Below, in pieces: positions 36,923 to 50,100 of a DNA stretch of 64,000 bases. The DNA is from Rotaria sordida (lineage: Eukaryota; Rotifera; Eurotatoria; Philodinida; Philodinidae): contig CAJNOL010000157.1 of assembly GCA_905250125.1 (NCBI GenBank), positions 124,001 to 188,000 on the forward strand, in the 5' to 3' direction. Each line of letters starts with the position of its first letter. The stretch's first letter is position 1. The notes beneath the pieces are model-generated. The model was not told the DNA's origin. It saw only the letters and a program-made list of their open reading frames with translations, and made no database searches. The position numbers and the translations under genes are program-made.

Positions 36923-37841
36923 TTATTTTATCCATCTTTGTTTTGCATTATTGGTAATCATTCGTCGTCGATAAAATGAACATGTACGTTCACATTCACT
37001 ACGAGAGTTAAAACGATTTTGATTACCACCACAACCACCCCAAAAGAAAATTTGACATGAACCTAATTGAGCATTAAAAAAATATTGCTCAATGCTTGCT
37101 TTACAAGGACCAATATCCGGATTTTGTAAACAAATTGACAAACCACCCATTATTGGTGGTCTTGTCGTATAGGATCCAAAATTTCCTAAATAGATTAAAA
37201 TTAACGTTAGAAATAATTCGATTACGAATGAAACTATACTGACCGGGACTAGTTGATGTACTAATTTTTTTCATGAAAACATTTATCGGATTGATTGATG
37301 CTGGTATTAATTGTACTGGAGTATATTGATCATTGATATAAAGTAATTGACCATCTTTTTCAATACGAGCTTGAATAGCATATTGTCCAATACCATTACC
37401 ATTCATCTGTACTTGTGCCATTGAATATGGAATTTCAAAAGGTATTGGAAAACGATAAGATCCATATAATACAAGAGTATTTAAAGGTCGAGATGGTGCA
37501 TCTTGAAGAGAAACATCTGCTAATGATACAACTATTTGTGAACCAAATGGTAACATAGATGTATCATCACTAATAAGGTTACCACGAATACGTTGTTGAT
37601 CTAATAAATTAGTTCAATATAGTAAAGCAAGAAATAAACTTTATATAAATTGACTGTGCTACATACTTTGAGTTCCGAACGTATTAGTTTGTGGATAAAA
37701 TGGTCTCAAATTATAATTATTATATGGATATTGCTGTTGATATTGTTGTTGCTGTTGTTGTTGTTGCCATTGTTGTTGTTGTTGAGAATAATATTGTGCT
37801 TCTACAGATGATAATAAGATAAATATAACAATATAAAACAT
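36923..37841 (-). CDS. secreted YbaY-like + Kunitz domain protein, 3 exons
   Basis: Exons (minus): 37841-37667, 37600-37244, 37185-36923; 795 nt, 264 residues. Exon 1 gives a signal peptide (MFYIVIFILLSSVEA, cleavage before QYY) and a Gln-rich linker. Exon 2 (residues 59-177) holds a beta-sandwich domain with the pattern of the bacterial YbaY/YscW family: LPFGSQIVVSLADVSLQDAP (75-94), then PIPFEIPY, then QYAIQARIEKDGQLLY. Exon 3 carries a Kunitz/BPTI domain (196-246) with six cysteines in the standard order and Lys206 in the P1 position (GPCKA), so a trypsin-type serine protease is the likely target. A short basic tail follows. The protein should be secreted. No upstream acceptor-like site is seen. 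The YbaY-like assignment is by motif only. Confidence 0.85.
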
Positions 37842-39700
37842 TTTTGTTGTGCGTATATGATGATCAATATAAGAAATAATGCAAAAGAACAGCAGTGAAT
37901 TTAGACTTTTATATTACACTACTACTATCAATCTTTGTGTAAATGTCATGATCTATTCTCCTACGCTTCTTTTTTTTATCATTCTAAATCGAATAAGACA
38001 AGCAAAGAGAAAAAGAAAATAGCTCGGCTTTCGTATGAAATCAATGATAGATATTAGTATTGTTCTTATGGTCCCAATGAAGATCGATGTATATTGATGT
38101 TTATTTGTATGCGATAAAGGTTATTAGATATTATTAAACGAATGCAAAAAAAAAGCATGACTTCAGGAAATTCTATTGACGTCATTTGAAAAGTTTATGT
38201 GGGCAATATATAATAATCCTACTATAAGATTCATTGGATAGATTAATCTTTCTTTGATCAAATCAGTTAAATTGTGAGTAACCTACGCGAATTTATTTTT
38301 ATCTGAAAATACTTCATTAAAGATAGAGTTTTATTCTCGAAAAGTTTTCTTGATCTGTTCCAAAGCCTGGATTGAATTTTTGTTCTACGATTTAGATGTT
38401 CACGTGATACAATGAAAATTTATTTCCCTAGAGAATTCTAATATGTAAATACTAAAATCAGATAAAGAAACATAATTTATAATTGAAATAATTCTTTGTT
38501 AGAGTTCTATTTAGGTTCAACTGTTTGAAGTCCACCCCGACCAGATTCGGCGCAGTGAAGCTGAAACTTGAAAATTTGATTCCTTTGTTTAAATAGTTTC
38601 TTTGAATATGTTTACTCGAGAGAAATATGAAATTTTCTATTGTGGTACAGAAATACACATAGTAATATTATCAAGAGAATCTCATGAGTATTATTCTTAC
38701 ATACAGATGTTATGTGTCTAACTTTACTATGAAAATATGCTGACCTCGTCACGCCTTGTTTTTTTTTTAATAAAATAAAAGCTATTAAAAGTATTAACCA
38801 TTAACACACGATTCAGAAGTGATAGTATGCATATTGATTCCTATGTCTTATTGATAGAGATGTTCTTAAACAATAATACGAAGTAAAATAATTGTCGACA
38901 CTAATGTTCTTTTAGTAATAGAGTATGCTACAATGAAAATTATTTTCTATATTCGTATCAAAAACGTCTCTATTTGAAACGTAATAAAATCAATAGTTAT
39001 CTTATCACTATTGGATCGAATGACATAGGTTAACATTTTCAAAAAAAATTAGAAAGAAGAATAAGATAATTTTGTTCTTGTGCTTTTCATATTATTTCAG
39101 GTAATATTACCTAAAATTTTACAGTTATTTTGAAGTATATTGATACAATGATCCATCTTGGTTTCTATGGATTTCGTTCATATTTTGAAGAACGACAATA
39201 AATTGTAAAATAATTTCATAATTCTTAGAATCATTGCTATGATATATATATATATATATACATCATATGAATAAATGGTTTTATAAGCATAGATTTTAAA
39301 TCAATCGTAAAAAAAGTAAATAAAGAGTAAGAAATCACCTTAGCGAAAATGAGCACAACTTTGGTTTTTCTACAGTTTAACCAGAATCCATCCGCGATTC
39401 GGATCAGATCGGATTTGAGAAGTCTATTCAATGTCAATGTTATATATTTGTCCAAGAATAAAAATCTGATTTACACAATTATTGTTCTTTCCGTATCATA
39501 CTAAAAGAATCAACAAATTAAGAATAACTAGTTCAAATAGTATTTCTTTGTTTTTTTTTAATTATTCAAAGAATCATTTAATATTTGTATATGTGTGTGA
39601 ATAATAATAATTAGTAATCAATCACCAACAGTAAATGTAAAACGATTGAAGATGAAGATCACAAGAAAAAACTAAAAGCATTGAAAGTAAATTTAATTAT
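37842..39700. other. 1.9 kb intergenic without recognisable gene
   Basis: No exon is recognised. A (TA)n run lies near 39241-39260. Confidence 0.5.
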
Positions 39701-40217
39701 TCAGACAACAAGAACAGTTTTGACGAAGAAAATAAATGCAATTATTGAACCGAGTACAAGACCAATAATAAATGTAATAAGTGACCATCGGATAGCTTTT
39801 TTATAAAATATTGTTGCTTCAGCATAAAATCCTTGACTATGTGCTCGTACGGCACGAGCTGCGTAAACAATAGCAATAATTCCTGAATAAAAAAATAACT
39901 CCATATAACATGTGCTATTCACTTGAATGATTTTTTTATTTAATGTTCAAGAAATCACTCACCCAGAATGGGACAACATGCTGATGAAATAAGAGCACAA
40001 GCTAAACTTCGTTTGGGATGTGTTTCATCTTCTACTTCATCTATTCGATATCGCTCTAGAAATTTAATATAAAGAAGAACAGAAACTATAATATAATGTA
40101 ATATCATTTAAAATAACCTCCTATATCATTTTCAATTTGTCTTGTACTTGTAAATTTTGCAGATGATGTACATCTATGACCAGTTTGTGTTGATGTAAAT
40201 GCTCGAGAACCAAACAT
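39701..40217 (-). CDS. CD225/dispanin-family small membrane protein, 3 exons
   Basis: Exons (minus): 40217-40118, 40055-39963, 39882-39701; 375 nt, 124 residues. A polar, Ser/Thr-rich N-terminus is followed by the CD225 pattern: a first hydrophobic segment with a double cysteine (ISSACCPILGIIAIVYAA, about 52-73), the conserved small loop with a GFYAEATIFYKKA stretch, then the second membrane helix (WSLITFIIGLVLGSIIAFIFFV). Dispanins include IFITM, PRRT and TMEM233-type proteins, which alter membrane curvature or vesicle fusion. The exact subgroup and function cannot be told from sequence. Both introns are phase 1. An acceptor-like tttatcag lies five bases before the ATG. Confidence 0.82.
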
Positions 40218-41815
40218 TTTATCTGATAAATAAATGTAGGAAACAAATAATTGTTATTAGACTAAAACAAAAAAAAAGAAATCAAACATGAATAAAACGT
40301 CCAGATGTAATGCTAAAAAATTCCTACAGGACGTGTAAACTCTCGGGAGAGGGAGAGTGCATATGCGTTGTCGTATACAAGTATAGATGCATAATCTTTG
40401 TCTCTAATCAGCCAAGCAGTGAAGATGATGAAAGGCACGAAACAAAAAAAAAAAAAAGAAAAAGAGAAGAAATATGAGGAGAAAAAAAAGCAGTTTGTAT
40501 TGTCCGGAAGAACTTGAACTGAATCATCATCATCATCATCATCACTATATATATTTTCTAGAATATGTCACTAGAGATTTTCACAAAAACAAATACTATT
40601 ATATTGACTCAGTAAGGCTATTCTTTATAATTATCATGATGATTTTTTTTTTCTATGTTATTTTTCTTACTAACATAATATATATGATAAACAATAATTA
40701 TCTATCACAGTCAACTAGGGAATAATCAAGAACAGTATGAATATTAAGTAAGATTATCTTACTTATTTTGATGGTAGATTTCAAACTTCTGAATAAATAG
40801 GAAGTTACGAAGAAAACAAAAAAAGGAAAAAATATCTATTCAATTATTTGCATGACATTATTACTTCGAGAAACTTGGATGAAGCCAATAATAATGACAT
40901 AAACTACGTACACACAGAAAGAGGAAGAACATTCACTTTGCACAAGACTCGATTTATGTTAAGTTGATGTGAGAACACTTTGGGAAACGTAATCAATGAC
41001 AGTATTAGGTCTCCTAGAGTAAATGTCTTGCTTCTTATGATTCTCACTATGACAACACATTTGTAGCTGAAAGATATATTACACATGTTATCGATGTTTG
41101 ACTGTTGCATTAGTTCTTCTCCTCTAGTGGAATCCAAACACATCAATAATTGATGATTAACCAAGCGCAAGATGATGAATATATATATATATGTATATAT
41201 ATATAACGAGATCAACATATTGTTGTTATGTCGTCTCAACCAAAAAAAAAACGTCAAGAAAAAAAAACTCCTAATAAAAGACAACAATCTTATTAGATCC
41301 ATAAGATAGATAGATAGATAGATAGACGGATATAAAATGATGGCAGCTAATTGAGTCTAATATAATGATAGACCGGTGTCGACTTGTTTGATAAATGACA
41401 TGCTAAGCTATGGGTGGAGAATCTTTAACAATACAACTTCATTGTGTCAAAACAAAACAAATATTAATTAATAGAAGAAAAAGAAGACCAAGAAGATGAA
41501 GAGAAAAATGTTTTATTATATATATATATTTTTCCGGATATTTGTTATTCATTTCCTATTTGTAATCAAAATTCCAATAATGATAAATTCTAACTTTTCT
41601 TTTTTCATTTATTATTTCATCCATCTCATTAATTTAATAATTAACATTTGTAGACTCTCTACATATATTCACATCATGATTTTTTTTATTCGAATAAGTA
41701 CAGAAAAAAACAACAACAACAACAACAACAACAATAATAACATCTTTTCAAAAGATACAAATACAAAAAAGAATTTTTTATAAATCAATTGTTAACATTC
41801 GATCGTATCAATAAA
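40218..41815. other. intergenic with microsatellites
   Basis: Contains a (CAT)n run near 40526-40545, (TA)n near 41178-41206, (GATA)n at about 41304-41326 and (AAC)n near 41709-41733. Open frames over these runs are low-complexity artefacts. Confidence 0.55.
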
Positions 41816-44800
41816 CTATTCTTGTGTTAATTGTTTATAGAATTTTAATGAACGATCCATGCTTGAACTTGCTAAATAATTAGCATTTGAACCAAATCGA
41901 ATACCAGTTGCTATAGCTGTATGATCATTAAATACTTTAAGTAAATCCCATTGTTTTGCTTGATAAACTCTATTTGAAAAAAAAAACAAATAAACAAACA
42001 AACATCGAATAGATTAATACGAATCTAATGTCTATACACTCACCGAATATCAGTACCAGCTACACCAAGATACATTCCACTTTGATCAAAAACTAGATCA
42101 CGTATCTTAAATAAATAAAGCAAAAATTATGTATAATAATTGATTTATGAATAAGTAAATCATACTTCATAACGATCTTCAAGTGTAATTGTTTTAAAAT
42201 TTTTTAATTTACGTAAATCCCATAATTTAATTGATGCATCTTCCGCAGCTGTTGCTAAATAATATCCTTCAAAAACAAATAGACAGAGAATTTGATTTTT
42301 GTTTTGTACAAAAAAAAAAAAGAAATATGATTTTTTTTTACCATTTTCAGAAAAGGCAATGGTATTAATACTTCCAGCATGACCAGGAAAATCAGCAACA
42401 TTATTACATTCTTTTAAATCCCAAATTTTAATAACACTTTCTTGTGTACCAATACCAAATATAATACCATCCGGATGAAATTGTGCACATGTTAATCCTA
42501 AGAAATCAAATATATCGAAATTTGAACAAAAATTTTTTTTGGTGTTTTTTGTCATACTTGGATAGAGCTTGTCAAGTTATCTCTAACACATGTTGTTTTT
42601 GACATATTCGAACAATGTTTTTATAGCAAAACTTAAGAAAATTTGATTTAAAAAAGCCTAAAAAAATTGAAATATGCTAAAAAGCATCATGCTACGGTGT
42701 CCTGAATATTTATCCGAATTTGATTTTACTTGTCATAGTATTTCATTGCTGAGAAAATCAGTTTTTTTTTCGATATGATAGCCAAACGTCATAAATACAA
42801 GCAGAGATTTTGTCTATCAGGACTTCAATTCGAAATGAGACGAATATCATATTTAGAATCAGCAGAAAAATTTGCATCGAATAATATATTGGATAGTTTT
42901 CGTCAAATTTCGGTCGTCATACCTCATCGCTGGTATTTCCAAATCATCTGACATGTGGTTCTTCTAAGATCAAAATTTGATGAAAACTTATTTTAAGCGT
43001 TGAGTATAATATTTAATACAGATTTTTCTGATGATTAAAATCCCTACTCGTATGAATGGCATTTTGTTATCATATCGAGAAAATCGATTTTTCCAACAAT
43101 GAAACATTATTTTCGACAAATTATGCGTAATAATTTTTCCGAACCAAATGACAAAATAAAAAAAAAACGAGATTTTATGTTTTTGATGTATTCAAATTTT
43201 ATAGGCTTTTCTAATTTTTCTAATCTATTTTTTTCTTAAACTTCGCTACAAAAATATTGTTCGCATATGACACAAACAACATGAGCTAGAGAAAACTTGA
43301 CAAACTCTATCTACCCACAACAAAACAAAATTTTCCTCAAATTTCAAATTGCTGGCATCTTAAATATTCAATAAAATTATATTCATACCTCTTTGTGAAG
43401 TTGTATCTTGAACTTTCGTTATTAGTTTACCAGTTCGTAGATCTGATAAAGCCCAATATGTATCACTTGCACTTGATAAAACATAATCACCAGTTGGATG
43501 AAGTGAAAGACCTGTTATAGGACTTTCATGAGCTTTAAGAACTTTTAAACATTGTGCTGATGGAATATGCCATACACGAATACTTGTATCAGAACTTGCT
43601 GTTATAGCAATATCCTATGAGAGAAAAAAAAGAAAGGAAAGAATCCTTTGTTTTTTTAAGAAACAAATTCTTCTAAAATCATATTTTATACTTCTTCAAA
43701 ATGATGAATAACATGTGTAACTTTTTTTTGATGTCCTTTAAGTGTTGCAACAACTTGTTCATTATCTTTATTAAATACAACAGCTTGACGATCATTTCCA
43801 CCAGTTAGAATTATACTTGAATTTTTTGGTGATATATCAAGTGCTAATATACCTGGACTACTAGCACTATGTAATGCCTAGAGAAAGAATAAAATAATAC
43901 AAAACAAAAAAAACAATAATGAAAAAAATTTAACGAACTGTATGTGTTGCTGAACAACGAAAATTTCTCATTTCATCAATAGTTGTTAAACCTTCTGGTA
44001 CACGTTTACCACGTTGTTTACGTAATTGTGTTAAAATTGATGCTTTATCTTGTAACTTAAAAGATAAATTATTTATTTAATTTTTTAGAATAAATATTTA
44101 ATTGAAATTACTTTTTGTATTATTTCATCATTCATGCCTTCAGCAGTTGTTATTGATGTTTGAGAAACATCAGTCATAGCTCCATGATGTACTGGTTGCA
44201 TTGATTGTTCATTGACAAATTGCTAAAAAAAAATATGCAATTATTAATATTAAACATTCTCTTTGCTTTTCTTCTTTTTTTTCTCGTATAGATTTTATCG
44301 ATATAAATGTATTCAATCATATGTAAAAATTAATTTATTGTTTATTAATTTCTATTGAATAAATCTTTTGACAAAAATGAATTCAACTTTCCAAACACTC
44401 TTATTTCATACAGAATAGATTTTTATAACTTACTGTTGGTACAGTATGTGTAATACCAGCTTGAGGTTTGAGTGTAGCTAAAGCTTCTCGTGCAGCTGTT
44501 ACTTCTTTATTTAAACGAGCTATAACACGACAAGCTGCATCATGTTGATACATAACATGTGAAAGTTCTATATGATGAGAAATTATTATGATCATATATA
44601 TTTTTTTTAATTAAAAATATAACCTTGTCTTGCTGTTTGTAATTGTTGACGAAGTGTAAAACTATGTAACATACAAGCATCCCATTCATCTTGTAACGTC
44701 TTAAGTATAGCTGGAATACTTGTTGCTGATGGTGGTTTCGGTTTACCAAGTGGTGTAACTAAATCAAAAGAAAAGTTTATTTGTTTGTTTTTTTGTTTTC

Positions 44801-46909
44801 ATCAAAATAAATATAGTTCAGTAATGTTTAAAGACTTTATTCTTAAATTACAAGACAAATAGATAACATTATTCAAAAAAAAAAATTTATTAGTCAAATA
44901 TATGGACAATACCAGGAAAAAAGGGACGTACATTCATCGTTCATTTGACCTTAGTTCTTGATAAAGATTATTTTTCTGAGAAGATTTTTAAATATAAACA
45001 TATTAGCTCTTTCAGTTAACACTTAATTATAATTGATTAGTTAAAAAATAATTAGCGAAATATTTTTGTAATTGTTTGAGAGAAAAACTCAAGAAATTTA
45101 GAATAGATTCTATGGTACAGGCTACATATCTATGGTGAAATTTTTCTTAAAAATTTCTACTTAAAAGCCAGTTGCCTAGAGATTCTATCATGTCCCGAAG
45201 CATAAATTTTTGTTTTGCCATCAATTGAAAATTCTCGAGTTTTAAACCTCTCATTCAGTTATAAGTAGTATTGTTTTCGTTTGTATATATCCGTAGTCTA
45301 TCACGTCGCTAACAAAAAGTAAATCAAATTTTTTTGAAAAGTCTAAATTTATTGGAAGAAAAACTTTGAATAGAAGTTTTGTAGCATCAGTTGTCGTCTA
45401 CAGAATGTACTATTTAGTTTTCAAAAATGTTGTGTCAATTCGCACATTTTTTCTAATTGAAATGTACCCAGTGAAAACTGACGTCCTTCTTTTCAGTCAT
45501 GTCACTAATGCTAATTATTACTGACAACTTATTTCAACAGGCGATTGTACAGCTGAGCTTTTCAGGATATCTAGAGTAATTCAGCATGTACATGACATAT
45601 AAAAATTAGATCTAGAAAAGTTCACAATCTACATATCATTCATTATCTATAATGAATTTAGGAAATTAAGTTTTAAATTTAGTTAAATTTTTTTTCTGAT
45701 AGTAAATTATTCTCTAAAGGTTTACTAAAGAAATTTATTAATATTTTCTTCTGTAAATCAAAATTTAATGATTGTTTTTATTAAACTAAGAATGATACGT
45801 TTTTAATTATTCTTTAAAAAAATACCTTTAATATCAATTAATTGTTCTTCAGTTAATGGTTGCCCATTAATTGGATCAGTTGGTGATTCATGTAAATATT
45901 TAATAATTAAACGTTTTTCATAAATACAACCAGAAACAGGTGAAAGTACCGGTTGTTCAGGAACTTCATTTGAAACTATAAAATAAATAAACATACTTAA
46001 AACAAAGCTATTAGCACAATTCCTACAGAATTACAATGCGAAACATGATGTAACTGCTGTCGTTAATCACAGTGAAATTGTTTTATTCTATCTATTTTGA
46101 GACACATTTTGTCACCATTCTTTTATTTAATCCTCCAGAAATCCAATAAGCAGTTCATATATTATAGCAAGACGTCATTGATATATCGTCTGTGACGGTC
46201 TATAGGGGGAAAGTTGTAAATGGTGAAGAATTTTTCGAACTGGTTCGGTCCGGCTAGTTGAGAAACCATCGTTTAGACTGGCAAAAAACCGCCCGGTTGG
46301 TTGAATCATTATTAATCGGTTAATGGGAATGGCTTCAAAAAATATCCATTGTTCTTTGTGCACTGAGGCTTTTACAAATTCCTAGGAAGAAATATTATGT
46401 TATAGTCGCTAATACCTGTAGGGTTTCTCAAAGATGAATATGTCATATTTTTACATATATCGCGAAAAAAACAAGAGTAATTTATCCATCAACTAATTGT
46501 GAAACTTCAAACCTTGAATTTTCTCGCTCAATCTTTTCAGAAAACCCTAAAGTTTCTCTTCGAATGGCCATCGAAACCTAAATTTGATCTTTACCAAAAA
46601 AGTTTAGCTCAAGTAATACAGTTTTAATTGTACTTTAAAAAAAAAATTAAAATATACTTCGATTAAAGAAATAAATCAGTGTGAACGACGAACAGAAGTA
46701 AACTTGCTCTCAACAAGTTTTATCAGAGACAAATGCCACATCTATGAAATATTTCTCAACTGGATGAAGACTGTTTACAACTCTGAGGGGAGGAAGCAAA
46801 TTTGTACCTTTATACTTCAGAACTCTTTTTAGATCGTGTTTCACAAAAAGAAAAAGAATAATCTATACAACTAAAAAAAAAATCACTTACGAGAACAAAT
46901 AAGTGACAT
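41816..46909 (-). CDS. PRPF19: pre-mRNA processing factor 19 (U-box E3 ligase), 12 exons
   Basis: Exons (minus): 46909-46891, 45975-45826, 44758-44624, 44567-44434, 44222-44112, 44055-43939, 43877-43692, 43614-43389, 42497-42342, 42266-42166, 42105-42044, 41969-41816; 1551 nt, 516 residues (human 504). PRPF19 is the core of the spliceosomal NineTeen complex and a ubiquitin ligase that also acts in DNA repair. The U-box covers the first 70 residues ([15 protein letters not shown] ... [18 protein letters not shown]). The coiled-coil tetramerisation region follows ([40 protein letters not shown]). A seven-blade WD40 propeller fills the C-terminal half (for example [53 protein letters not shown]). 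Introns 1, 2 and 8 are 0.9-1.1 kb while the others are 40-100 bp; intron 8 is almost entirely a foldback repeat. An acceptor-like ttttcag lies 21 bp before the ATG. Confidence 0.96.
42553..43315. repeat. foldback element filling PRPF19 intron 8
   Basis: Left arm 42553-42920 is the inverse of right arm 42960-43315 with moderate divergence. Matching pairs are gagcttgtcaagtt, tcgatatgata, gaaaaatttgcatc-type and gttttcgtcaaattt words and their complements. The loop is about 40 bp. The intron boundaries (42498-43388) lie only 55-75 bp outside the arms, so an ordinary short intron was probably inflated by insertion of this element. Confidence 0.85.
46781..46862. repeat. dispersed repeat copy in PRPF19 intron 1
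   Basis: The words ttatacttcagaactctttttaga and tcgtgtttcac recur, same orientation, near 61669-61702 with few changes. The rest of the 915 bp intron holds GC-richer sequence around 46180-46330 of unknown origin. Confidence 0.6.
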
Positions 46910-47128
46910 AATTATTAAAAAGTAAAGGATCTGAAAATGAAGAAAACAATCACAGTTAATATAATTTCCTTAAATGTCATAATAAAGATAAAACAGAATA
47001 AATGTTGAAAATAGTAAATGAATATAGATTTTAAAAAAACAAAGTAAAAATGAGTATTCGTTTCTTTTTTTTTGTTCTTTTGTTTTGTCATTTGATCATA
47101 ATGTAAGAGATTTGCTTAAATTATATTA

Positions 47129-50100
47129 TTATGCAATATTATGTTCAGATGTTCTTGATGATTGACGATTGTTACCTAATACTGGACTAACATTACTGTC
47201 TTGTACAGCAACTTTTAATCCACGAGATTTTATTTTTGTTACATTCATTTTTGATGTAGCTGTAAGTAGTGGCTTATCATAAAGAGTTTGTTCACCATTT
47301 TCATCAGATTGATTATCATCAGATTCAGATACAATTAAATTTGATATTTTTGTTCTATCTAAGAGAAAAGTTTTTGTTTTTTTTTCAATGAAATGAAATT
47401 TCTTTTCTTTTCTTTTCTTTTCTTTTCCTTCACTTACTTTTTTTTGATGAATGAAATTTATTTTTACTTATTTCTTTTGAACTCGATGGACTTTCATCAT
47501 CATCGCCATTTTCATCTAATAATTGATAACGAATACGTTTACGACGTTCTAATAAATTACGACGACGTCTCCAACGTAAACAACAACATAAACATAACCA
47601 ACAAAATACTATTGTTGATATTGAACTAACACTTGTTATTATAACAAAATAATAAATTATAAAATCTATGATAGAACATAATAAAAATAGTAGATTTATA
47701 AGATTCAAAATCAATATTTGAATGAATAATAGGCTATGTTCTGATTTAATATACACGAATTGAATTTATCAATCAAAATTAAAAATATGAGTTATGATAC
47801 AAAGAAATTGTAATATCAAATAAGGGATAGACGGAAAATTTCTAGATAAATTATTTGACTATTTTTTAGAATATTTAAATGCATTGGTAGTGTATCAGAA
47901 TTAGAATTGTGTTCTCTTTCGGAATATATCAAATTATTAAGATGGAGCAAAGGCTTTTATAAAGTCTATCAGAAGGAAAATGACTATTTTTTAGACTTTT
48001 GCCTTTCTAGAAATTTTGATTCCTGCCAAGATTTATTTATAGATCAATAGTCAAATGCTACAGAAAAATTCTAAACAAATAGTCTGAATGAACATAAAAT
48101 TCTGATTCTAATAGACTACCAATGTATTTGAACACGCGAAATATAATCAAATATTTTGTTTAGAAACGTTCAGTTCACTCTTTACATGTTAGAAAATACC
48201 TAATAGGTTTTTTATATAGTAAAATTAATACTCTTCAACTTTTGTTTCGATTGTCATCACTCATTATTTTATACATATAAAAATGTAATAGGTATTTTAC
48301 GTTAATTTAATCAATTCGGACATTTCACAATTGTCCAAGTACCGATTATACAGACAATCTTTTTAATCTCTTTACTACTTTCTAACAAATAAGCTTTTAC
48401 TCAATGCTGAATCAGTTTAGTAAGGTACTGGAAATTCAAAATTTTAGTAAATTTTTATTTTCAATTTATTTGATGTCGTTGAATAGAGAACATCGAGTTA
48501 CCAATGAAAAACTACATTTCCAGTTTTTGGAAACAAGTTTTTTCTGGAAATAAGACTAAATTTAAAATATATCATCGTTAGAGTCGTCCATTATTACAGA
48601 GATGTAAATATTCTATTTTTTTTTCACTTTTTGAAACTTTATAAGGTTTATTTGTTGATTCTGCAGACAAAATCGATAAAAAAGAAATTTTATGTACATA
48701 ACGTTTTTTTGGTCAATTTTGTCTTCAGAATCAGGAAATAAGCCTTATAATATTCTACAAAATGAAAAAAAAAATAGCATATTTACATATCTATAATATT
48801 GGACGATTCTAATTATGATATATTTTGAATTTAGTCTTTTTTTTCAATATTTCAACGAAAAACTTGTTTTCAAAAAATAAAAAAGTAGTTTTTCATAGGT
48901 AACTCGATGTATTCTATCTAATGACATTAAATAAATTGAAAACAAAAATTTACTAAAATTTTGAATTTCCGACACTATAAATTGTTAAACACTTCTTGTC
49001 TAAAATTAAAGCAATTCTATTAAGTTGTACATTTAGCTCTGAGAGGAATTTTTTTCAAAAAAAAAAATTCTTTCATACTTACCACAATTCGGTTCTCTAT
49101 AAATAATAGATTTAAACCAATTTGCCATATAATATTTATTACAAATACAACGTTTTGTTTTCTTGTCACATTTTCCACGATTTGAACAATTTGATAAACA
49201 TAAATAAGTATCAATTGATAATATATTCATATTTGATGCTGAACGTAATGATTTAATTTTATTTTGTAAATGATTAACAATTATTTTTGGTGAAATAATT
49301 AAATTATTTTTAGGATCTTTTCCTTTAATTAATAAAATATTTTCTTTTAACATTCCAACCATAATAATTTCTATATTTGGTAATAAATCAATAAGAAAAA
49401 CACGTATTTGTGCTAAAAGATTATCAAGTGTTTGTTGATATAAATATGGTTTTGATAAGAAAATAATTTCAATTAAATTTTCTTCATCAGGTATACCATT
49501 AACATTAACTGTTATATTCATTTCACTCATTTGTTGTCTATCATCATATACTTGAAGGATAAATATATATTGTCCTTCAATCAAATTTGTTATATAAGCA
49601 ATAGGTGATAAATTTGAATTATTTATAAAATAACTCATAGCTGGATTTAATGGATTTTTAATCCATTGCCATTTTGCAATACCATAATCAGCTGTTGTTG
49701 ATGTTGCATTAAGTATAATAAGATTATTTAATATATTAACATAATTTGTTTCTAAATGAATAGAAATTCTTGGTGGTTGACCATTTTGTGAATAAACAAT
49801 AACAAGAACTTCAATTTTTGATATATATTTTTTATCATTTGTTACTGATGTTAAAAGAAATTTATATTGACCAATACGAAGATTTGTTATTTGTGTTTTA
49901 AGTGAATGTGGTGAAATAATATCTATTTTATCTGTATCTTGTTTATTATCATTTGATATTAATGTCCAATAAATATATGTTTGTGGTTCAATTATACTTG
50001 GTGTACCATCAAGTATAACATCATTTGATGGCCAAAATACAAGTTCACGATGATTTACTACTCGTGCTTCAATTGGTTCTAAGAAATTTCAAAGAGAAGA

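Noticed and set aside
40474..40725. Plus-strand frame with His and Ile/Phe runs
   Set aside because: Produced by a (CAT)n microsatellite and T-rich DNA.
41496..41783. Plus-strand frame with an Asn run
   Set aside because: Produced by an (AAC)n microsatellite; it abuts the 3' end of PRPF19 and has no motif.
46175..46363. Minus-strand frame in a GC-richer patch of PRPF19 intron 1
   Set aside because: Readable for 62 codons but without known family; possibly a transposon fragment, evidence too weak.
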